Source: Pedobacter polysacchareus (lineage in GTDB: Bacteria > Bacteroidota > Bacteroidia > Sphingobacteriales > Sphingobacteriaceae). From it: a stretch of DNA of 64,000 bases. Each line of letters starts with the position of its first letter. Position 1 is the first letter of the stretch. The notes under the pieces are model-generated. The model did not search any database. It saw only the letters and a program-made list of their open reading frames with translations, and was not told the origin of the DNA. This document shows positions 28,328 through 37,364 of this stretch, piece after piece. The stretch is from assembly GCF_019802255.1 (NCBI RefSeq), contig NZ_JAHYSS010000005.1:611270-675269 (forward strand), written 5' to 3'. Made by a program: the position numbers and the translations under genes.

Positions 28328-29176
28328 ATGAATATGGAAATAAAAAACTTAGAAAATATAGATCTTGAAAAATTAGTGGCAGTAATAAATTTATCATTTT
28401 CAGATTATATCGTGCCTCTCCGGCTGGATTTAGAAATATTAAAAGCCAAAATTAAAGCAGAGGATATTAAGCTGGAATTGTCTGTGGGCGTGTTTGATGG
28501 CGATGAAATGCTCGGTTGTATGTTACATGGATTACGGGATGCGGAGGAAGGATCAACAGTGTACAATGGTGCTACAGGGGTAATTCCAAGCCATAGAGGG
28601 AAAGGATTAGTCCGGAAAATGTATGCACATCTGCTGCCGGAATTGAAAAAGCTAGGGGTAAAGAATATGGTGCTGGAAGTGATCACTGGAAATCATCCTG
28701 CAATAAAAGCATATGAGAAAATGGGATACACTGTACTTAGGACGCTAGACTGTTATAGAGGGGAAATTCAGGTCAAAAATCACAAGCCGGTCAGCACATT
28801 GAAAGAAATTGATTTAGTGGAATGGCCTGAATTGATGTCTTTCTGGGATACAACACCCTCCTGGCAGAATGCAGTTCAGTCCTTAGAAAACAGCAAAGAA
28901 AATTGTCGGTTTGTGGGTGCTTATCGGGATGATTTATTAGTCGGTTATGCTGTCTTTAATCCAACATCAAGAAAAATAAATCAACTTGCCGTCGCTAAAA
29001 ATTACCGAAATAAGGGAATTGGTACGGAGCTGTTTGCTCATATCAATGAGGTGGTTGATCAGCAAGAAGTTTTTGTCTTCAATGTAGACCATCATGCGGC
29101 CTCCACTTTGGCATTCTTAAAAGCTCAGGGGCTTCGAGAACACATCTCGCAGTTTCAGATGAGCAGAATGGTCTAA
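28328..29176 (+). CDS. GNAT acetyltransferase with two GNAT domains
   Basis: 282 residues. The N-terminal GNAT domain (about 5-140) has the acetyl-CoA loop GVIPSHRGKGLVRKMY. The C-terminal domain (about 165-280) has AVAKNYRNKGIGTELFAHI, also an intact R-x2-G-x-G/A-type loop. Both domains appear to be able to bind CoA. Substrate unknown. Confidence 0.88.
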   Translation: MNMEIKNLENIDLEKLVAVINLSFSDYIVPLRLDLEILKAKIKAEDIKLELSVGVFDGDEMLGCMLHGLRDAEEGSTVYNGATGVIPSHRGKGLVRKMYAHLLPELKKLGVKNMVLEVITGNHPAIKAYEKMGYTVLRTLDCYRGEIQVKNHKPVSTLKEIDLVEWPELMSFWDTTPSWQNAVQSLENSKENCRFVGAYRDDLLVGYAVFNPTSRKINQLAVAKNYRNKGIGTELFAHINEVVDQQEVFVFNVDHHAASTLAFLKAQGLREHISQFQMSRMV

Positions 29177-29179
29177 TGC

Positions 29180-29212
29180 TTAATGCCCATCAATAAAAAT
29201 GATAGGCATTAA
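29180..29212. terminator. Bidirectional terminator hairpin
   Basis: Arms TTAATGCC (29180-29187) and GGCATTAA (29205-29212), with partial inner pairing CATCA/TGAT. It starts 4 bp after the GNAT stop and precedes the end of the convergent OmpW gene, so it can serve both transcripts. Confidence 0.65.
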
Positions 29213-29245
29213 ACATTTAGCTTCCTGGATTAAACCTATTGTAGA

Positions 29246-29935
29246 TTAGAACTTATAGCCCAAACCTACGCCTAGTAACCATGGTTTTATTTTCACATCT
29301 GCATTGATGCTGCCCAGTACTGGTGCTAACTGCGGACTTGCTGCTGGTGTCAGGTTTGAAGCATCAACCGTTGCTGTGGTAGAAAGGAAGATCTTCTTTA
29401 AATCCACATTAATAAAGAATTTATCGCTGATATCGTAGTCAAAACCAGCTTGAGCTGCAAAGGCAAACTTATCTTTGTACTTGATATCTTTTACAGTTGG
29501 CCCCGCATCTGCACTATAAAAGATGGTATAGTTGATCCCTGCTCCCAGGTAAGGATTAAATTTTCCAACAGGGTAATGATATTGTAAGGTCAGGGTAGGA
29601 GGAAGCAGCCATACTTTTCCCAGATTTACATTTGCGGAATTGGAGGCGCCGATCGCACTAAGATCGGAACCGACTGTGCTCACTTTATGTCTGGTGGTAC
29701 CGAGAATCAGTTCTGCCGCGAAATTTTTGTTAAAGAAGTAAGTGAAATCCAGCTCAGGAATGAAAGAATTGGAAATCTTTGCATCGCCACCAATCACGCC
29801 AATTGTAGCACTTTCCTGAGGCATTACCGCCACACCTCTTAATCTAATTCTCCATTTTTCAGCAGGCTGACTGCTTTGTGAAAATGCGCAAAATCCGGTC
29901 ATCAATAGGACCATAAGTATACTTAACCTTTTCAT
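29246..29935 (-). CDS. OmpW-family outer membrane protein
   Basis: 229 residues. The signal peptide ends near CAFSQ. An eight-stranded barrel pattern follows: RIRLRGVAVMPQ, FIPELDFTYFFNKNFAAELILG, LPPTLTLQYHYPVGKFNPYLGAGINYT, FFINVDLKKIFL and the C-terminal VGLGYKF with terminal aromatic residue. OmpW proteins form narrow hydrophobic channels. It stands alone; the 265 bp upstream (29936-30200) hold its promoter region, with nothing else recognised. Confidence 0.9.
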   Translation of the reverse strand: MKRLSILMVLLMTGFCAFSQSSQPAEKWRIRLRGVAVMPQESATIGVIGGDAKISNSFIPELDFTYFFNKNFAAELILGTTRHKVSTVGSDLSAIGASNSANVNLGKVWLLPPTLTLQYHYPVGKFNPYLGAGINYTIFYSADAGPTVKDIKYKDKFAFAAQAGFDYDISDKFFINVDLKKIFLSTTATVDASNLTPAASPQLAPVLGSINADVKIKPWLLGVGLGYKF

Positions 29936-30200
29936 AATTTTGATATTTATTTAGGACAAATCTATCCTGGAATACCGATCAAAAAAATGTGCGAAAACAT
30001 CGATTAAGCTGATCTTCGGCAGTTTTTAGCAATTGATGATTTCGACAATTTGATTGAGATCATATTTTATCAGGTATGAAGATATCATCCCTCAGTTCAA
30101 TAACAATAGGGTGGGTTTATCGGATGTCATTGTAAGAAACAACTGAGATTATAGCTGGTTAAATAGGCATTGACTCAGGTAATTTTATGTAAATTGCTGC

Positions 30201-30794
30201 ATGAGTTTTTTAACAGCCGAATGGAGAAAACTAGCTATTGCAAACTATGTAGTAGATCCAGCGCTCCTCTATCCTTACTTGCCAGCAGGCACAGAGATTG
30301 ATTTATTTAATGGAAATTGCTATGTAAGTTTAGTTGGCTTTCTATTTAAAGAAACCAGGTTACTAGGGGTTCGTGTTCCTTTTCATGCTAATTTTGAAGA
30401 GCTGAATTTACGATTCTATGTGAAGTATAAGGAAGGAGAGGTTTGGAAAAGAGGGGTGTGTTTTATAAAAGAAATCGTACCAAAATTTGCACTGGCATTC
30501 ATAGCGAATACAGTTTACAATGAAAACTATGAGGCCATGCCGATGAAACATCGTTTTTCCGAAACTGAGAAAGAGTTAAGCGTGGAATATCAATGGAAGT
30601 ATAAAAATAAATGGCAATTATTTGGCCTGAAATCAGCCCTGACCTTGTCGGAAATTGGGGAAGGAACTGAAGCGGAATTCATTACAGAACATTATTGGGG
30701 GTACGCAAAATTTACGGATACAGTAACGAACGAGTATGAAGTAAGGCATCCAAGATGGATGGAATATAAAGTAACAGCTTCAATATTGCGGTAG
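30201..30794 (+). CDS. DUF2071 (YqjF-like) protein
   Basis: 197 residues. It starts MSFLTAEWRKLAIANYVVDPALLYPYLPAGTEIDLFNGNCYVSLVGF, the standard opening of the DUF2071/YqjF family; HANFEELNLRFYVKY and RGVCFIKEIVPK are also typical. It is an acetoacetate-decarboxylase-like fold with unknown reaction. Confidence 0.9.
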   Translation: MSFLTAEWRKLAIANYVVDPALLYPYLPAGTEIDLFNGNCYVSLVGFLFKETRLLGVRVPFHANFEELNLRFYVKYKEGEVWKRGVCFIKEIVPKFALAFIANTVYNENYEAMPMKHRFSETEKELSVEYQWKYKNKWQLFGLKSALTLSEIGEGTEAEFITEHYWGYAKFTDTVTNEYEVRHPRWMEYKVTASILR

Positions 30795-30840
30795 ACTTTG
30801 AACTTAATTACGGAAAGGATTTTAAGTTTCTGAATGAAAA

Positions 30841-30873
30841 GAGCCCTGCGTCAGTCATGCTGGCAGAGGGCTC
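30841..30873. terminator. Hairpin between convergent DUF2071 and DinB genes
   Basis: GAGCCCT (30841-30847) pairs with AGGGCTC (30867-30873) around an imperfect inner stem. It lies between two convergent genes. No strong T-run flanks it, so termination efficiency is uncertain. Confidence 0.5.
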
Positions 30874-30912
30874 AGAAATAACGGTGGAACGGAAGAATAC
30901 CCTGCGCCTGAT

Positions 30913-31416
30913 TTAGCTTTTCCTGCTTTGTTCATAGGTAGGCCCATAGATACTGGGCACTATATTTCCTGTTGCACGCAGGTATACAATCAATTCGCCG
31001 CGGTGATGATAGATGTGGTTAAATAGAAATCCACGAGTCACGATGCCTCTTGGCATTGGGCCAAGAATGGTATGGTCACCGGCCTTCATGGTCCAATTGT
31101 CCTGCAATTTTTGTTCTGTAAGCGAGGCTAATGCAGCCCTGGCTTTTTCAACATTGCGTTCAAAAAGTGCCAGGGTCGATTTAATATCATTGGTGTCTCC
31201 ACGTTCCAGCTTATCTTTGCTTATATCGTATACATCTTCGGTTAATGCACCCACATACCAGTAATAAATGGTGGCAATATGCTGGGCGAGTTCGCCCATG
31301 GTCCAGGAGATTTCAGCGGGTTTATACCCAAGGTCTTTTTCCGGAACTGCCTGGAGTAATTTACGTGTATTGTTTACTTCGCTTTCAAATTCACTTTTAA
31401 GATATTGGATGATCAT
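30913..31416 (-). CDS. DinB-family protein
   Basis: 167 residues, a four-helix bundle. The three metal-binding histidines of DinB/YfiT folds are in place: H48 (ELAQHIATIYYW), then two within the C-terminal NHIYHHRGELIVYLR. Family members are metal-dependent thiol transferases or stress-induced proteins of unknown substrate. Confidence 0.88.
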   Translation of the reverse strand: MIIQYLKSEFESEVNNTRKLLQAVPEKDLGYKPAEISWTMGELAQHIATIYYWYVGALTEDVYDISKDKLERGDTNDIKSTLALFERNVEKARAALASLTEQKLQDNWTMKAGDHTILGPMPRGIVTRGFLFNHIYHHRGELIVYLRATGNIVPSIYGPTYEQSRKS

Positions 31417-31482
31417 AGCCGTACTTCTTTAAAATTTAATAAAAAATAATAGCTATAAAACACCAATATTGCTCATAAGTTT

Positions 31483-32637
31483 TTACACTTGGCTAGTTTT
31501 TTTCTTTTTACGGCCGCGCCAGATCAGGAATCCTGTTATAGGCAAACTTGCCGCAATTAAACTCGCCAGAAAAGCCAATATTTTACCGGGTAGGCCAGCT
31601 ATTGCCCCAACATGGATGTCGTAGTTCATTCTGGTTATTTTATCTGCAGCACTTGCATTTTTTAGTTTTCCAAAACTATGGGTAACTTCCATTTCCTTTA
31701 AAGTATATTGGTCGTAGTAAAGGTAATCAGCTTTCCAGTACGTGTCAGTATCTGGATTTATTGCTACTTCTATGGCCGACTTTGCATTTTCAGGAACATG
31801 TACTTCCAAGCCTCCAGTGTAACCTGGTAAACCTTTTAAAGTCTTTGCCCATAAGATGTCCATCGCTGGCTGCGTCCCTTTTAAGCTATTTACCTGTGTC
31901 GTATCCGAATAACTTTCCGCAAACTGTTTCATCTGGTCTCCACCCGAGGAAATCCAATACACCGATTTTGCAAACCATTGAAAGCCCATTACGAGGCCAG
32001 ATATGGCTATAAAAATCAGGATCCAGGTCATGTAAAAACCCAATACATTATGTAAGTCGTAGTTGACGCGTTTCCATTTTGCATTCCATTTAATACTAAA
32101 CCTTTTCTTACTCGCAGCTTTGTTTTTTGGCCACCACAATACCAGACCTGAAATCAGCAAAAAAAGAAACATTAAGGTGGCTGAGGCGAGGATCGGCTGA
32201 CCGATATGCGCCGGGAGCCAAAGGTAATAATGACCCATGATCATGATCCTGAAAAAGTCATCCTCCATATTTTTAACCTTCAGTACCTCTCCGGTATAAG
32301 GGTTTAAAAATACGATCCAATAATAAGATGGGCTTTCTGCAAAATAAACCACCTGTGAAGATTTACCTGCCTGATAACCCACACTATGGGCATGTTTACC
32401 GGGCAAGGCTTCATCGGCAATTTTTTTAAGTAAGGAGGGGGCCATCAAGGCACGCTGCTCTACTTTTGTGAAGCGATAAGGCTGTGTAATGTTTTCAATT
32501 TCGCGTTCAAAGGCTAATATACATCCGGTAATCCCTAAGAAACACACAAATAGGCCGGATGTTAATCCGAGCCATAAGTGCAATTGTCCTGTCCAATATT
32601 TGAACGTCTTTTTTTTATGGTTCAACACAGATTTCAT
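31483..32637 (-). CDS. PepSY-associated membrane protein (siderophore/iron uptake)
   Basis: 384 residues. Four membrane helices at roughly 20-42, 148-168, 198-220 and 350-372. Large periplasmic PepSY-type segments include the N-terminal WTGQLHLWLGLTSGLFVC and the conserved HSFGKLKNASAADKITRMNYDIHVG. Such proteins accompany TonB siderophore receptors and are thought to be ferric-siderophore reductases. Its start codon overlaps the receptor's stop as TAATG, so translation is coupled. Confidence 0.88.
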   Translation of the reverse strand: MKSVLNHKKKTFKYWTGQLHLWLGLTSGLFVCFLGITGCILAFEREIENITQPYRFTKVEQRALMAPSLLKKIADEALPGKHAHSVGYQAGKSSQVVYFAESPSYYWIVFLNPYTGEVLKVKNMEDDFFRIMIMGHYYLWLPAHIGQPILASATLMFLFLLISGLVLWWPKNKAASKKRFSIKWNAKWKRVNYDLHNVLGFYMTWILIFIAISGLVMGFQWFAKSVYWISSGGDQMKQFAESYSDTTQVNSLKGTQPAMDILWAKTLKGLPGYTGGLEVHVPENAKSAIEVAINPDTDTYWKADYLYYDQYTLKEMEVTHSFGKLKNASAADKITRMNYDIHVGAIAGLPGKILAFLASLIAASLPITGFLIWRGRKKKKTSQV

Positions 32638-35015
32638 TAAAATTTGTAAGCAATGCTTAGTCTGTAATTTCTTGGTGCTTCAGTTTGCCAGTAGTAATAA
32701 TCGCCATAAGAAGCGCCGCTATATAGGTATTTGTCCAGGATGTTGAATACATTTCCTGTTAAGCGGATTTTATCTTTTTCCCAAAATACGCCACCGTCTA
32801 ATTTAAAGTAGCTAGGCATTTCCTGAGTTCCTGCACCTCCCCATGACCATGAACTGCGGTCGGCCAGGTAGCTGAAACCACCACTTACGCCAACGCCTTT
32901 TAAGTCGCCATCCTGAATTTTATAGCTCAGCCAGGCATTTGCATTATGTTTAGCATAACCTGCGATTTTAGTTCCAACAGGAATCAGCACGCCATAAACT
33001 TCAGTCGCTTTACTTACTCTGGAATCGGTAAGCGCATAGTTCGCAATCAGATTTAACCCAGGTAAAATCTCCCCACGAAGGTCAAATTCGATCCCTTTTG
33101 TTCTGCTTTGTCCCAATTGTAAAGAGTACGGGGAGGCAGGTGTACTGGTTGGATCTGGCGACAATTCATTGTTTTTAAGGATGCGGTAAGCAGCAATAGT
33201 CGTGTTCCAGCGGCCATCAAACCAATCTTTCTTGATGCCGAATTCGATGTTGTTTCCGGTGATCGGTTTAGGCTGTGCTCCGCTTTTAAGCGCACCTGTC
33301 TGCGGAATAAAAGTCTGGTCAAATAACCCATAAACAGAAGTTTCTTTATCAATGGATACACTTAAACCCACTCTAGGGGTGAATCTTTTGTCTTCTGTGT
33401 CTACGCCATATTCAGATTGTTTGACATACGTGAATCTTCCGGCTAGTGTTAAGCGGATTTTGTTTTCCAGAAAGCCAAGCTCATCCTGCATGTACAGGCC
33501 AGTATAAGATTGATTCACACAGCTATTTGCACCTCTTTGGTATAAGCTCTTACTGCGGTCGAACTGAGGAATCCCATTTGCAGGAGCACCATATACTGGA
33601 TTGTAAATGTTAAACGGTTTAGCAGCATTGTCAAGTTTAGCTGATTGTCCAAAATCATAATAACGCTCTTTATCACCTACATCGAGGCCTACTAAAATAC
33701 GGTGACTGATGCTTCCGGTGGTTGCTTGTCCATTTAAAAATACCTGACCGAATTTATAGTTCAATGCGGCATCGAACAGGTAAAGATCACGAATGATATC
33801 GCCATTGGCAGCTACAGATGCTGGCCATATATCACTTGACTTCTGACTGAAATTTACATACGCTAATTGTGCGGTAAGTTTCCAGTTTGCATTAAAATGG
33901 TGCTGCATGTTTAAGAACAAGCTATGCTCTTTCGCAAGGTTAGGCTCTAAACCAGGTTCAGACATGGTGAAATTTCTAGGTAATGTTGCATAGCCATCCG
34001 GAGCGAAAACATAAGCTGAACCCAGGTCTGATAGCTTAACATGCTGATAATTGTATTCCGCAGTGATCAGGGTTTGATCATCCACCTGGTAGCTAATCAC
34101 GGGGGCGATGCTATATCGGTCGTTATATTCATAAGCACGATGTGAGTTTTTGCTTTGGCCCATTAAGTTTAGTCGGTAGGATAATTTCCCGGATTTGTTC
34201 AGTTTTCCATCCAGATCAAGCGTGCTGCGGTACATATCGTAACTGCCTAAAGTAAAAGAAGCTTCACCATTAAAGTCTCTTCCAGTAGGTTTTTTAGTGA
34301 CTACGTTGTAAATACCGCTTGGTTCACCGTTAGACATCATAAAGCCAGATGGGCCTTTCACAAATTCAATATGGTCTACAAAACTCATGTCTTCAGTAAG
34401 CGGACCCCAATCAGAGGTTAAATTTATCCCATTTCTAAAAGCGGCTGCTCTTGCGCCACGGGTGTTTACGCGGGTGTATAAATCTCCCCAATGCTCTAAT
34501 CTGGTGACCCCACTAACATTTCTGATGACACCATCACTCATACTGGTAATTTGCTGGTCGGCAAGCGTGGAAGAAGTAATGATTTGAATGTTTTGTGGGA
34601 CCTCTAATAGTGGTTCGTCCAACCTCAATGAGGAGGAGGGGGCATCCACTTTATATTTTCTTTTGTTACCAGAAACGACTACCTCTTTTAATTGATCGGC
34701 ACTTTCTGATAAGCTGAAATTGATATAGATCGTTTGATCACCTGATACGGTTACTGCTTTTTCTGCACTTTTTAAACCTATCGCGGAAACGCGGATGATG
34801 TAATGGCCGTCTTTTATTTTTACAAAGCTATATTCTCCTTTATCGTCTGTAGTCACTGCAATTCCTTTACCCTTCAAGCCTACGCTAACGTAAGCAGCGG
34901 CTTGTCCGTCGGCGGTAAGTATTTTGCCTTTAATGCTATTATTTTGCTGTGCATTGGCTGCAATCGAGCATAAAGAGAGCAGGAATATTAAATTTAGTAG
35001 TCGAAGTATATTCAT
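32637..35015 (-). CDS. TonB-dependent siderophore receptor
   Basis: 792 residues from the ATG at 35015, which begins the signal peptide NILRLLNLIFLLSLCSIAANAQ; an in-frame ATG at 35057 would add 14 residues ahead of it. Order: CarboxypepD_reg-like domain (about 25-95), plug (VPQNIQIITSSTLAD, VSGVTR, VEFVKGPSG-type loop, IYNVVTKKP), 22-strand barrel, and C-terminus YRLSIAYKF. The plug motifs are those of ferric-siderophore receptors. A palindrome TTAGA-N5-TCTAA (35024-35038) sits just before the start and could be an iron-regulator site. Confidence 0.9.
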   Translation of the reverse strand: MNILRLLNLIFLLSLCSIAANAQQNNSIKGKILTADGQAAAYVSVGLKGKGIAVTTDDKGEYSFVKIKDGHYIIRVSAIGLKSAEKAVTVSGDQTIYINFSLSESADQLKEVVVSGNKRKYKVDAPSSSLRLDEPLLEVPQNIQIITSSTLADQQITSMSDGVIRNVSGVTRLEHWGDLYTRVNTRGARAAAFRNGINLTSDWGPLTEDMSFVDHIEFVKGPSGFMMSNGEPSGIYNVVTKKPTGRDFNGEASFTLGSYDMYRSTLDLDGKLNKSGKLSYRLNLMGQSKNSHRAYEYNDRYSIAPVISYQVDDQTLITAEYNYQHVKLSDLGSAYVFAPDGYATLPRNFTMSEPGLEPNLAKEHSLFLNMQHHFNANWKLTAQLAYVNFSQKSSDIWPASVAANGDIIRDLYLFDAALNYKFGQVFLNGQATTGSISHRILVGLDVGDKERYYDFGQSAKLDNAAKPFNIYNPVYGAPANGIPQFDRSKSLYQRGANSCVNQSYTGLYMQDELGFLENKIRLTLAGRFTYVKQSEYGVDTEDKRFTPRVGLSVSIDKETSVYGLFDQTFIPQTGALKSGAQPKPITGNNIEFGIKKDWFDGRWNTTIAAYRILKNNELSPDPTSTPASPYSLQLGQSRTKGIEFDLRGEILPGLNLIANYALTDSRVSKATEVYGVLIPVGTKIAGYAKHNANAWLSYKIQDGDLKGVGVSGGFSYLADRSSWSWGGAGTQEMPSYFKLDGGVFWEKDKIRLTGNVFNILDKYLYSGASYGDYYYWQTEAPRNYRLSIAYKF

Positions 35016-35023
35016 GTTTTTAT

Positions 35024-35038
35024 TTAGATTAATTCTAA
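35024..35038. promoter_or_regulatory. Palindrome upstream of the siderophore receptor
   Basis: TTAGA (35024-35028) and TCTAA (35034-35038) with a five-base spacer, ending 9 bp upstream of the receptor start. The position suits an operator that blocks translation or transcription. Fur is the obvious candidate, but no consensus comparison was made. Confidence 0.3.
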
Positions 35039-35271
35039 TTGACGGCAAATATTGCATCTATTTCGTTACGAACAAAATTTATTTAGAATTATTCCATTTA
35101 AGGGTCTTCCCTATAATTAGCGCTAGGATTGGCTGAATGCTTTTTGGTTCTGCCGGAGATGAGCCCCTCTGGAAATTGTTGTTATAGTTGCTCAAATTTT
35201 GTGTTGCTGTATTCAAGAATTTATGTATAATTGCGCCAAAAAAGCTGTAAATTTATACTATAGAAACGATC

Positions 35272-35862
35272 ATGTTTGCTAGGCCTCTTGATAATGAAAA
35301 TGAGCTATTGGCTGAAATTGCAGGGGGCGACAAGCGGGCATTTGAGATTCTGTTCAAAAATTACCACAAATATGTTCTGGCTTTCAGTAAAAAAATCACC
35401 CGTTCTGAGGACATGGCGAAAGAGGTGGTTCAGGATGTATTTCTCAAGATCTGGTTAAGCAGAGATAGATTACAAACGCTGGAAAGTTTCGGCTCTTATT
35501 TAAATACGGTGGTCCGCAATCATTGCTTCAATAGATTGCGTCAGCTTTCCCAGCAAAATAAATCCACTGAACTCCTTCGACTTGAGGTTACTGAAGTTTG
35601 TGATGCTACTGTCCAGGAGCTAGATTATCGGGAGGCGGAAAGCATTTTGAATCAGGCCATTGAGACCTTATCCCCACAGCAAAAAATGGTCTACCAGCTC
35701 TGTCATCAACAAGGACTTAAATATGAAGAAGCAGCACTGGCAATGAACATTTCGCCCCAAACTGTTCATGCCTACATGAAAGATGCCCTTCGGAAAATCA
35801 GGACCCATTTTAAAAATCATGCAATTGGTTATACCGTTTTCTTTTTAAGCCTGTTTAAGTAG
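35272..35862 (+). CDS. ECF sigma factor (FecI-like)
   Basis: 196 residues. Sigma-2 covers about 20-85 (LFKNYHKYVLAFSKKITRSEDMAKEVVQDVFLKIW) and sigma-4 about 125-180 (LSPQQKMVYQLCHQQGLKYEEAALAMNISPQTVHAYMKDALRKIR). It is 180 bp upstream of a FecR-type anti-sigma gene and an STN-containing SusC. This is the standard cell-surface signalling arrangement in Bacteroidota; its target is most likely the SusCD operon at 37365-43614. Confidence 0.93.
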   Translation: MFARPLDNENELLAEIAGGDKRAFEILFKNYHKYVLAFSKKITRSEDMAKEVVQDVFLKIWLSRDRLQTLESFGSYLNTVVRNHCFNRLRQLSQQNKSTELLRLEVTEVCDATVQELDYREAESILNQAIETLSPQQKMVYQLCHQQGLKYEEAALAMNISPQTVHAYMKDALRKIRTHFKNHAIGYTVFFLSLFK

Positions 35863-36041
35863 TCAATTGGTGTTAAAAACATCATAGGAAAGCCATTATT
35901 AAGGTGTTTTTTTTAAAAAATATCACTGTAAATCAGTTGGTTGAAAATTTATTTTGTTTTCGATACCCCCGCGCTATAGGGTTGTGGGTCAATGTTATTT
36001 AAAGGTTAAGTTATTATTTAGCCCACAACAACATTGAGCAT

Positions 36042-37208
36042 ATGAAAAATCTAAGGCTTCAGGAATTACTAAAACTTTACCTTGATGGTGCGATTTCAGA
36101 TTTGGATCTGGCAGAGTTATGGGATTATGTACAAGATCCAATTTTTGAAGCAGAAATTAAGCAATTTATTGGTCATGCTTTTGACCTGCATCATCAAGCT
36201 TTGGAGCTTGATGATGCAGAACAGCAGCTGATGCTGGAGTCTATCTATGCAGCAGATCCGACCAGCATTCCTAAAGCACGTAAACTTTGGCCTTTCGTAT
36301 CCGTTGCGGCCACGATTATCATTGCATTAAGTGCAGCATTGATCTTTTATGTGAATGAGCTGAAGCAGAAAAATACAGACAATATCGGTTCCGGAAAGGA
36401 CATTTCTCCTGGTAAAGAGGGAGCGACCCTCACCTTGGCCAATGGCAAACAGATTAAATTGTCTGATGCGCTGAACGGCCTAATTGCTAAAGAAGATGGC
36501 ATCAGTGTATCTAAGACTGCAGCGGGAGAACTTGTTTATGAGCTGAAGAACAGCAGTGCTGAACCCGGGATGATCAATACTTTGAGCACCGGGAGAGGAG
36601 AAACCTATGTGCTGAGCTTACCGGATAAAAGTAAAGTCTGGCTTAATGCTGCAACTAGCCTGACTTATGCAGCTGGTTTAAATGAGGCAGGAATCCGCAA
36701 GATAAAACTTAAAGGGGAAGCCTACTTTGAAGTCGCTAAAGATAAAAAACGACCTTTTGTGGTGGAAACCGAGGATCAGCAGATCGAAGTTTTAGGGACG
36801 CATTTTAACATCAGCAATTATGAGGATGGCGTAGCAGTAAAAACAACACTATTGGAAGGATCTGTTCGCGTAAAAGCTGGTGCTCACTCCTTGGAGAAAA
36901 TCCTGGCACCGGGCCAGCAGGCTATCATACAAAATAAGGTCATACAGGTACTTCCTGCTGATACTGCCTCAGCTGTGGCCTGGAAGAATGGTTTCTTCCG
37001 TTTTAACGATGAAAATATTGAAGATGTGATGCAGCAAATTTCCCGCTGGTATAACGTCGACATCAGCTATAAGGGCAAACCTGTTGAAGAGCGATTTACA
37101 GGAAAGGTTTCCCGGGCAAAAAACCTCAGTGAGGTACTTTTAATTCTTGAAAAAACGAAAGGTGTTCACTTTAAAATTGAAGAAAGGAGGATCTCTGTTA
37201 TGCGATAA
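36042..37208 (+). CDS. FecR-type anti-sigma factor
   Basis: 388 residues. A cytosolic anti-sigma part (about 1-80), one membrane helix (about 85-107), the periplasmic FecR domain (about 170-270; LSTGRGETYVLSLPDKSKVWLNAATSL) and a C-terminal DUF4974-like domain (about 315-388; FRFNDENIEDVMQQISRWYNVDI). It should hold the ECF sigma factor until signalled by the STN domain of the downstream transporter. Confidence 0.94.
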   Translation: MKNLRLQELLKLYLDGAISDLDLAELWDYVQDPIFEAEIKQFIGHAFDLHHQALELDDAEQQLMLESIYAADPTSIPKARKLWPFVSVAATIIIALSAALIFYVNELKQKNTDNIGSGKDISPGKEGATLTLANGKQIKLSDALNGLIAKEDGISVSKTAAGELVYELKNSSAEPGMINTLSTGRGETYVLSLPDKSKVWLNAATSLTYAAGLNEAGIRKIKLKGEAYFEVAKDKKRPFVVETEDQQIEVLGTHFNISNYEDGVAVKTTLLEGSVRVKAGAHSLEKILAPGQQAIIQNKVIQVLPADTASAVAWKNGFFRFNDENIEDVMQQISRWYNVDISYKGKPVEERFTGKVSRAKNLSEVLLILEKTKGVHFKIEERRISVMR

Positions 37209-37234
37209 TGGCTAAATGAAGGCCTTTCAAATAA

Positions 37235-37265
37235 AAAAGCCACCCCGAATGCAATCGGGATGACT
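37235..37265 (-). terminator. Terminator-like hairpin facing leftward between two rightward genes
   Basis: CCCGA (37244-37248) and TCGGG (37255-37259) form the core. Outer bases pair fully only on the - strand because two C-A positions become G-U. Read leftward, the stem is followed by GGCTTTTTTAT, a good U-run. It therefore terminates antisense transcription, not the rightward fecR or susC transcripts. Confidence 0.5.
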
Positions 37266-37364
37266 TGTAGTTTGGAACGATGCCTATAACGAATTACATG
37301 ATCAACTCCGCTGTGCCCGCTCATCTGGAAAATGTGAAGCACAGCGAAAAACCAAACTAAGCAA

